Source: Natrinema saccharevitans (GTDB lineage Archaea; Halobacteriota; Halobacteria; Halobacteriales; Natrialbaceae). Taken from it: a DNA stretch of 64,000 nt. Shown here piece by piece: positions 60,501 through 64,000 of the stretch. Positions within the stretch are counted from its first letter, which is position 1. Every line of letters begins with the position of its first letter. A program made the position numbers and the translations under genes. The stretch is taken from positions 20,961-84,960 of the forward strand of contig NZ_LWLN01000003.1 in the NCBI RefSeq assembly GCF_001953745.1, in the 5' to 3' direction. Below the pieces are notes generated by a model. The model did no database searches. It was given only the letters and a program-made list of their open reading frames with translations, and had not been told where the DNA came from.

Positions 60501-61082
60501 TCGGAGCTCGAAGTCGCGGCGATCTCGCCGCGAGACAACATCCCCTCGAGCCTGCACGTCTACGCGGAGGGAATCAGCAACAATCATCAGGACATCACGG
60601 TCAACCTGCTCAAAGAGACCGGCGAGGGCGAGCCCGAACAGGCCCGGCGGAACGCCAAGGTGTTCGTCCACGTGACCGAGTTGCCCAAGGATACGGTCGC
60701 GTACCGCGAGGGCAACCAACCCCTCGGGATCGGTTCGGACACCGCCTACGGCGGTGCACATCCCTCGGACCGTGGTGACGCCCACGTGATCAAAACCCAC
60801 ACCAGCGACGACGGATCGGTCACGATCGAGGTTCACAAGGATCCCGGGTTCTTCACGTCGGCGTTCTACGACGTCCAGACGACCGTTCCGATCCTCCTCC
60901 CGCGGCCGTCGGCGTTGAGTCCGCTGGCGACCGTCGGGTCGGCGGTCCTGCCGATTCTCGAGGTCGCGGTTGATCTGGTTGCGACGCTGGCGTCGCTGGT
61001 CGCCGAGCCCGCGACCACGGTCACCATCGACGCGCCGGTCGATGGACTGGCCGCCGCCCATGGAGGTACTATCTCAGCATGA
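57516..61082 (+). CDS. Large surface protein with LamG domain
   Basis: 1188 residues. N-terminal region with two to three hydrophobic helices (about 18-60 and 85-108) probably anchors the protein. Residues ~125-330 form a LamG/concanavalin-like jelly-roll (SFWFRTTSNGKIVDATDSNG, GEWHHAVVALNTDGN, DIDEFRLYDETLSG). Then beta/Ig-like and helical (about 690-760 coiled coil) segments, and a C-terminal hydrophobic region (about 1130-1170). The DNA encoding the LamG part is clearly more AT-rich than the rest, suggesting acquisition by recombination. Overlaps the protease start by four bases. Confidence 0.75.
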   Translation: MFNTNPDPDEQRLSRPQLYAMIAALAIAAALAFAATALIGGPLAGLAIAVVLAGLLVRRHGRAMWQARPRVTDLSTTSTGGQQTVAIFFVLVLVVSLPAMSLAGGFETATATSTTTIQSSDNETVKSPTLRWGFEGDAIDDEQGVPFNPSNSEYISSNISPTAIFLGSAQSNGVTNSGTFDDRAGTLSFWFRTTSNGKIVDATDSNGYGYELTIESNTEFHVKRTDSSGTSDFWTGDTGDLTTGEWHHAVVALNTDGNDAAAVYIDGVQEASTGGGSNDYSYNREIELTPSTSADIDEFRLYDETLSGSQADTLYTDPTIGYKKEQIAGQVTTCPVDNPTCENPSPTPNGTIVEAVGVRESNLDPDQGQTLKERAEEIRSEVESIDYDSFNYDPDLDVESTISDGKVPVVNTEDDWAGSAGTLRYTDNPHLGTPRLQAPADERFYIHLREPSGNRIQDNADEDLAGVTTSGTIVIEQLSYDSDVVDRQTVETSEQLCLGVSVGKKCHEAAGVSLSPGFYRIYPEGQPANGYPISVGDPQQQIQTITSDLEDRAGQLTQRGERIVELATQEKIVRKTTSTYSKNGTAGKFNLSVPKDVNTLQVQAYTPAAEDMNITDVENASFEDLQQIANLETYNESFYITPAPESVDVPANETSIRAVEVNSIPFQGIDKSLNKSEWLRNLLENETYADIASDYLEPPSEMNSTEIEDLHSELSDLADENENLRERLTDREDINVTLDPDQNTDKLKAEIEALRQEITQIEGGLNTGDPETDIGDGTVDATIPFDGDLAPDGASVVANNVQTGETTTVSEEYWSVNKRTGRSDQLVIEDFPIDADTAQIAFGITASSEDGQNIADTQVPITNPAFSGNALALQAIDVTTVMPGPSESVTVEPTVGSDSVGIESVNATVRGPDGERPTTNPAADEVRFETNGAGSYQIQLTITDANGQQWSETVSIQAIEETVSQDPSIRAIDGFTGPLALAGDGLEGGSVDTSGSELEVAAISPRDNIPSSLHVYAEGISNNHQDITVNLLKETGEGEPEQARRNAKVFVHVTELPKDTVAYREGNQPLGIGSDTAYGGAHPSDRGDAHVIKTHTSDDGSVTIEVHKDPGFFTSAFYDVQTTVPILLPRPSALSPLATVGSAVLPILEVAVDLVATLASLVAEPATTVTIDAPVDGLAAAHGGTISA

Positions 61083-62732
61083 CACGAACACGCACACGTA
61101 CGATCCTGACGCTAACGCTGGTCGTTTTGCTCGCCAACCCGCTGCTGGCCGCCCCGGCGGCTGCCCAGTCGCTCTCGCTCGGCGGCTCGAGCGGCCCACT
61201 CTCACCGGCGGCCGCCGACGCAGTCGACTGGTTCGGCTACTTGCCCCACGAGGATGCCGTCCGGTACGGCGACGGCGGCGACAAGGTCGGCGTCTTCGTC
61301 GAGACTGGTAGCGCCGAGGATCTCGAGTCACTCCAGAACTGGGCCAACGGGACGCCGGCAACGGTCCTCGAGACCGACGGCGGCCGGAACACGGCTCTGC
61401 TGGCGGTCCAACCGAAGCAGATCAAGTACTCGCTGACCGAACCCGAGAAGCTCCCGATGTGGGGCGACAGCGGGCAACCGCTGGCCGCCTTGAACTACGT
61501 CGAGCGCGTCGATCTCGAACTTGAGGTCAGCAACGTCGAGCCGGTCCGCAACCTCGAGTCGGCCGATAGCGTCGATGTCGAGCCGCCCGGCGCGACGGCG
61601 GCGACGGTCTTCAACGACGGCACGTTCGGCGAGGGAATGGCCTACGACGGCGACAGTCCGGAGACGTTCATCCGCGACGTGCGCCCCTACGTCGGCGCGG
61701 ACGCGGTCGGCCAGAATGGCTCCGGTGTCAACGTGGCCGTGATCGACAGCGGCGTCAACATCGGTGACGGCCGGGTGTTCGGCAACGGGTCGATCGGCTC
61801 TGAGGTTCGCGTCGGCGACGGCTACGACTTCGTCGAGGACGAGCCGATCACCGCCGCCAACGGCTACGAGAACGTGTCCGATCCGAACGGGCACGGCTCG
61901 TGGGTCGGATCGGCCGCGGTCGGGGTTGACGGGATGGCTCCCGGCGCGACGCTCATGCCGTACCGTGCGCTCGACTCGGAGGGCTCCGGATCGACCTCGG
62001 ACATCGTCAGGTCCGTCCGCCGGGCTGATCGGCAGGGTGCGGACATCCTGGTGATGAGCCTCGGGTCGCCAGTCTGGAACGACCAGCTCGCCACCGAACT
62101 CGAGCACGCCCTCTCGGAGGAGGGGAACGTGACCGCGGCGTTCGTCGCTGCGGGCAACAGCTACCAGACCGGTGTCGCCCGGTGGACGGCGTCGCCGAGC
62201 GACATCCCGGAAGTGATCGGCGTCCAATCGACCGACGCCGCGCCGCCTGCAAACGCGACCAAGAGCTACTACGGCAACGTCGGGCCAGACACGGGCGGCG
62301 ACCTCAGTACCGGCGAATCGCGTGGTGTGACGCCGGATACCGCGGCTCCGGGCCAGAACCTGACCGCGCCCAACCTTCACCGACTCCGGTACCTACCGGA
62401 ACACGACGCTGTCGGGCACGTCGATGGCCGCGCCGGTCGCCGGCGGCGTCGGGGCACTCGCCCTCGAGGCCAACCCCGCGCTCGAGGGCGACGCCGAGAC
62501 GTTCCACGACCGAGTTATCGAGAGCGGCGCTGCGACGCCGAACCTCGGGACGACTGAGTCCGAGGGCGGCATGATCGACGCCGATCGACTAGTCGCGGGC
62601 AACACGACCGAGCCCGCACCTGAGCGGGATCTGAACGCGGCCGCGTCCGGGCGAGACACGGCGAACAACGCACTCTCGGCCCAGCCCGGCTTCCTCAAGG
62701 CGAGTAGCCGGTTTCTTCGGGGACGCTGCTGA
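61079..62732 (+). pseudogene. Subtilisin-like protease with a frameshift before the catalytic serine
   Basis: Begins with a Sec-type signal peptide (TILTLTLVVLLANPLLAAPA). Catalytic Asp in VAVIDSGVN (~221), His in NGHGSWVG (~271), oxyanion Asn in AAGNSY (~359). The original frame continues to 62557 but loses the serine motif. From about 62372 the next frame reads TFTDSGTYRNTTLSGTSMAAP, with the Ser codon at 62421, and runs to 62732. One extra base near 62371-62373 (CCCAACC) explains this. Either the gene is inactivated or the base is a sequencing error; otherwise all three residues would be present. Halolysin-like, probably working outside the cell on the LamG protein or other surface proteins. 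Confidence 0.8.
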
Positions 62733-62763
62733 GGCAGTCGGCGTCTAAGGAGGGTTCTCACTC

Positions 62764-63561
62764 ATGTCCACAGAGACAGACGGCGACGAGCCCGTGGTCG
62801 GTCGTCGGGAGGTGCTTCGCGGCGGGGCCGCGGCCGTGACGAGCATCGTCGGAACGCTCTCGCTGACCGGCGTCGCCGCGGCGAGTCACGCCCGACTCAA
62901 AACCCAACTCGGTGACACTGACCTACGATGAGGGCGTCCTCCGACAGTACCGCCCGATGCTGGATCTGCAGACGTGACCTATTCGAACCGCCCAACACTA
63001 CGGGGCTGGGTCGCGAGTTCGTCCGACGAGGACACGACCGTCCTCGTCTACGCTTGCGAGTACGCCAAGCAGGAGTCGTCGTGGTACGGCTTCACGTTTG
63101 ACCTGACCTCGCATTCGGGCGATCACGAGTGGATCTACGTCGTCGTCGACGACGCCTCGGGCGAGATCGTCGAGACCGACTACACGGCCTACCACTGGTT
63201 GCGCGGGCGCGAAACGGCCCCGACGATCTACGAGGACAGCGACGGACCGCATCCGGTCTACCGCGTCGACGGGAACTTTCACCACTACTATCCCATCGGC
63301 GCGACCGAGGGCGAACTTCTCGAGGTCGAGTCGCTTGGCGATCCTGAGACCCAGAGCGGCGGCGTGTACTCGTGGCTCGACAACGGGATGGAGGAAGACC
63401 TCCGTCGCGGCGCGGTCCATAATCCATGGCTCATGGTCGGCTCGTCGGGCTACTCCGACTGGTGGACCCGACAGGGCCTCTCGTGGAAGAACCAGTTCCT
63501 GACTACGATGTACGCGGCCGGTGTCGCCGGTGCGGAGACGGCCGATCGAGGGGACATCTGA
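62764..63561 (+). pseudogene. Frameshifted Tat-exported protein
   Basis: A clear Tat leader (VVGRREVLRGGAAAVTSIVG) starts at 62764 after AAGGAGGG. This frame stops at about 62930. The following frame 62912-62960 continues the sequence (VTLTYDEGVLRQYRPMLDL), and a third segment from about 62965 to 63561 (VTYSNRPTLRGWVASSSDED) returns to the original frame. Two compensating base changes would restore one ~265-aa secreted protein. Decay or sequencing errors are both possible; its neighbour also carries a frameshift. Confidence 0.6.
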
Positions 63562-63563
63562 CC

Positions 63564-63845
63564 ATGACTCGAACGACGATTCGGTGGGCCTCCGGAGGGA
63601 TTCCACCGCCGCCGACTGTCCCACCCCCGACCTTGCCTCCAGTCCCGCCCGACGACCCCTACCCGGGACACCGCGAGCCTCGCTCGCTAACCGACCCATC
63701 CTCAACACGACACTACAACAATGAGACCCATCTCAACGCGGCTTTTCGCGTGCCTGATCGCCCTGCTCGTCGTTACCAGCGGTTCGATCGCGCTGGCCGG
63801 CACTGCGGTCGCCGACCCGACAAGCACCGGCGATCTGGCAACTGA
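63564..63845 (+). CDS. Proline-rich small ORF, doubtful
   Basis: ATG 63564 follows the previous gene by two bases. The first ~35 residues are Pro-rich (ASGGIPPPPTVPPPTLPPVP). After about 63721 the frame is antagonised by the secreted-protein gene in another frame, so only the N-terminal part could be genuine. Low confidence. Confidence 0.3.
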   Translation: MTRTTIRWASGGIPPPPTVPPPTLPPVPPDDPYPGHREPRSLTDPSSTRHYNNETHLNAAFRVPDRPARRYQRFDRAGRHCGRRPDKHRRSGN

Positions 63846-64000
63846 CGGCACCGACACGATTACCGACTACAACGCGTCCGCGGACCGTAACCACACGGTC
63901 ACCTACGACACGGATCTGAGTGCCGACACGAAAGACGACTTCGACGAGTTGTCGCTCGAGATTCGCAACGACGGCCACACCTACGCCAGCTACTCCTCGG
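63721..64000 (+). CDS. Secreted or surface protein, partial (runs off the window)
   Basis: ATG 63721 starts a Sec-like signal peptide (STRLFACLIALLVVTSGSIA then ALAGTAVADP). The visible mature part is Thr/Asp-rich (TSTGDLATDGTDTITDYNAS), as in halophilic surface proteins. The 3' end is outside the window. It continues the secreted-protein operon. Confidence 0.6.
   Translation, partial: MRPISTRLFACLIALLVVTSGSIALAGTAVADPTSTGDLATDGTDTITDYNASADRNHTVTYDTDLSADTKDDFDELSLEIRNDGHTYASYSS

Overview
The window is haloarchaeal. Coding DNA is GC-rich, proteins are very acidic (Asp/Glu runs), and genes carry haloarchaeal hallmarks: twin-arginine signals, a class III pilin signal, an Orc1/Cdc6, MCM-type domains, PadR and phiH1-repressor-like regulators, and many short CxxC zinc-knuckle proteins. 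There is no rRNA, no recognised tRNA, no ribosomal protein and no central metabolic gene. A ParA, an Orc1/Cdc6, a tyrosine recombinase, an orphan DNA methyltransferase, a PIN-domain/antitoxin pair and long runs of tightly overlapping unknown genes fit a megaplasmid or a large integrated mobile element. The natural reading is accessory DNA of a Natrinema/Haloterrigena-like organism, but the genus is an inference.

Layout. 0-5.9 kb (+): an operon with a four-TM coiled-coil membrane protein, a HerA/FtsK-like ATPase, and an MCM-like protein that has the N-terminal OB/zinc domain and a C-terminal winged-helix-like end but no AAA+ motor. 6.2-6.9 kb: an AT-rich island with one membrane-anchored unknown. 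7.2-13 kb (+): a Toprim-domain protein followed by small unknowns, two membrane proteins and a SHOCT/HhH protein. 13-16.8 kb (-): a membrane-anchored HTH, a Cas2/SinR-like small protein, the integrase and a 353-aa acidic protein with an inverted-repeat operator around its TATA box. 17-18.9 kb: a 30-aa membrane peptide between direct repeats, an HTH protein, a DEDD exonuclease and a Tat lipoprotein. 19.1-23.6 kb (+): eleven overlapping small genes, including a probable PD-(D/E)XK nuclease and a ribbon-helix-helix protein. 23.9-26.1 kb (-): membrane protein, ParA with an acidic partner, and an array of 9-bp repeats behind ParA.

26.8-32.6 kb (-): a translationally coupled operon of unknowns whose stop/start junctions are nearly identical, preceded by a PadR regulator. 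33.5-41.9 kb (-): a second long coupled operon with HTH and zinc proteins and a C5-cytosine methyltransferase. 42-50.6 kb: scattered regulators, an orphan Orc1/Cdc6 winged-helix domain, a Tat-exported protein, a second PadR, the PIN/antitoxin pair and a full-length Orc1/Cdc6. 50.8-55.6 kb: two near-duplicate type IV pilins and a pilin-like protein with a bactofilin-like repeat body. 56-64 kb: a tandem ribbon-helix-helix-like protein and a secreted-protein operon (LamG-containing surface protein, frameshifted subtilase, frameshifted Tat protein, further secreted proteins running off the window).

How it may work together (inference): ParA plus its repeat array would segregate the element, Orc1/Cdc6 would start replication, and the motorless MCM and the Orc winged-helix fragment may modulate host or element replication proteins. 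The HerA/FtsK-like ATPase with its membrane partner could move DNA at the membrane. Pilins and secreted proteins suggest surface or cell-contact functions. The most unusual features are the motorless MCM, the orphan Orc domain, the 9-bp repeat array at parA, and an operator shared at the same distance upstream of orc1/cdc6 and of an unknown gene 5.4 kb away.
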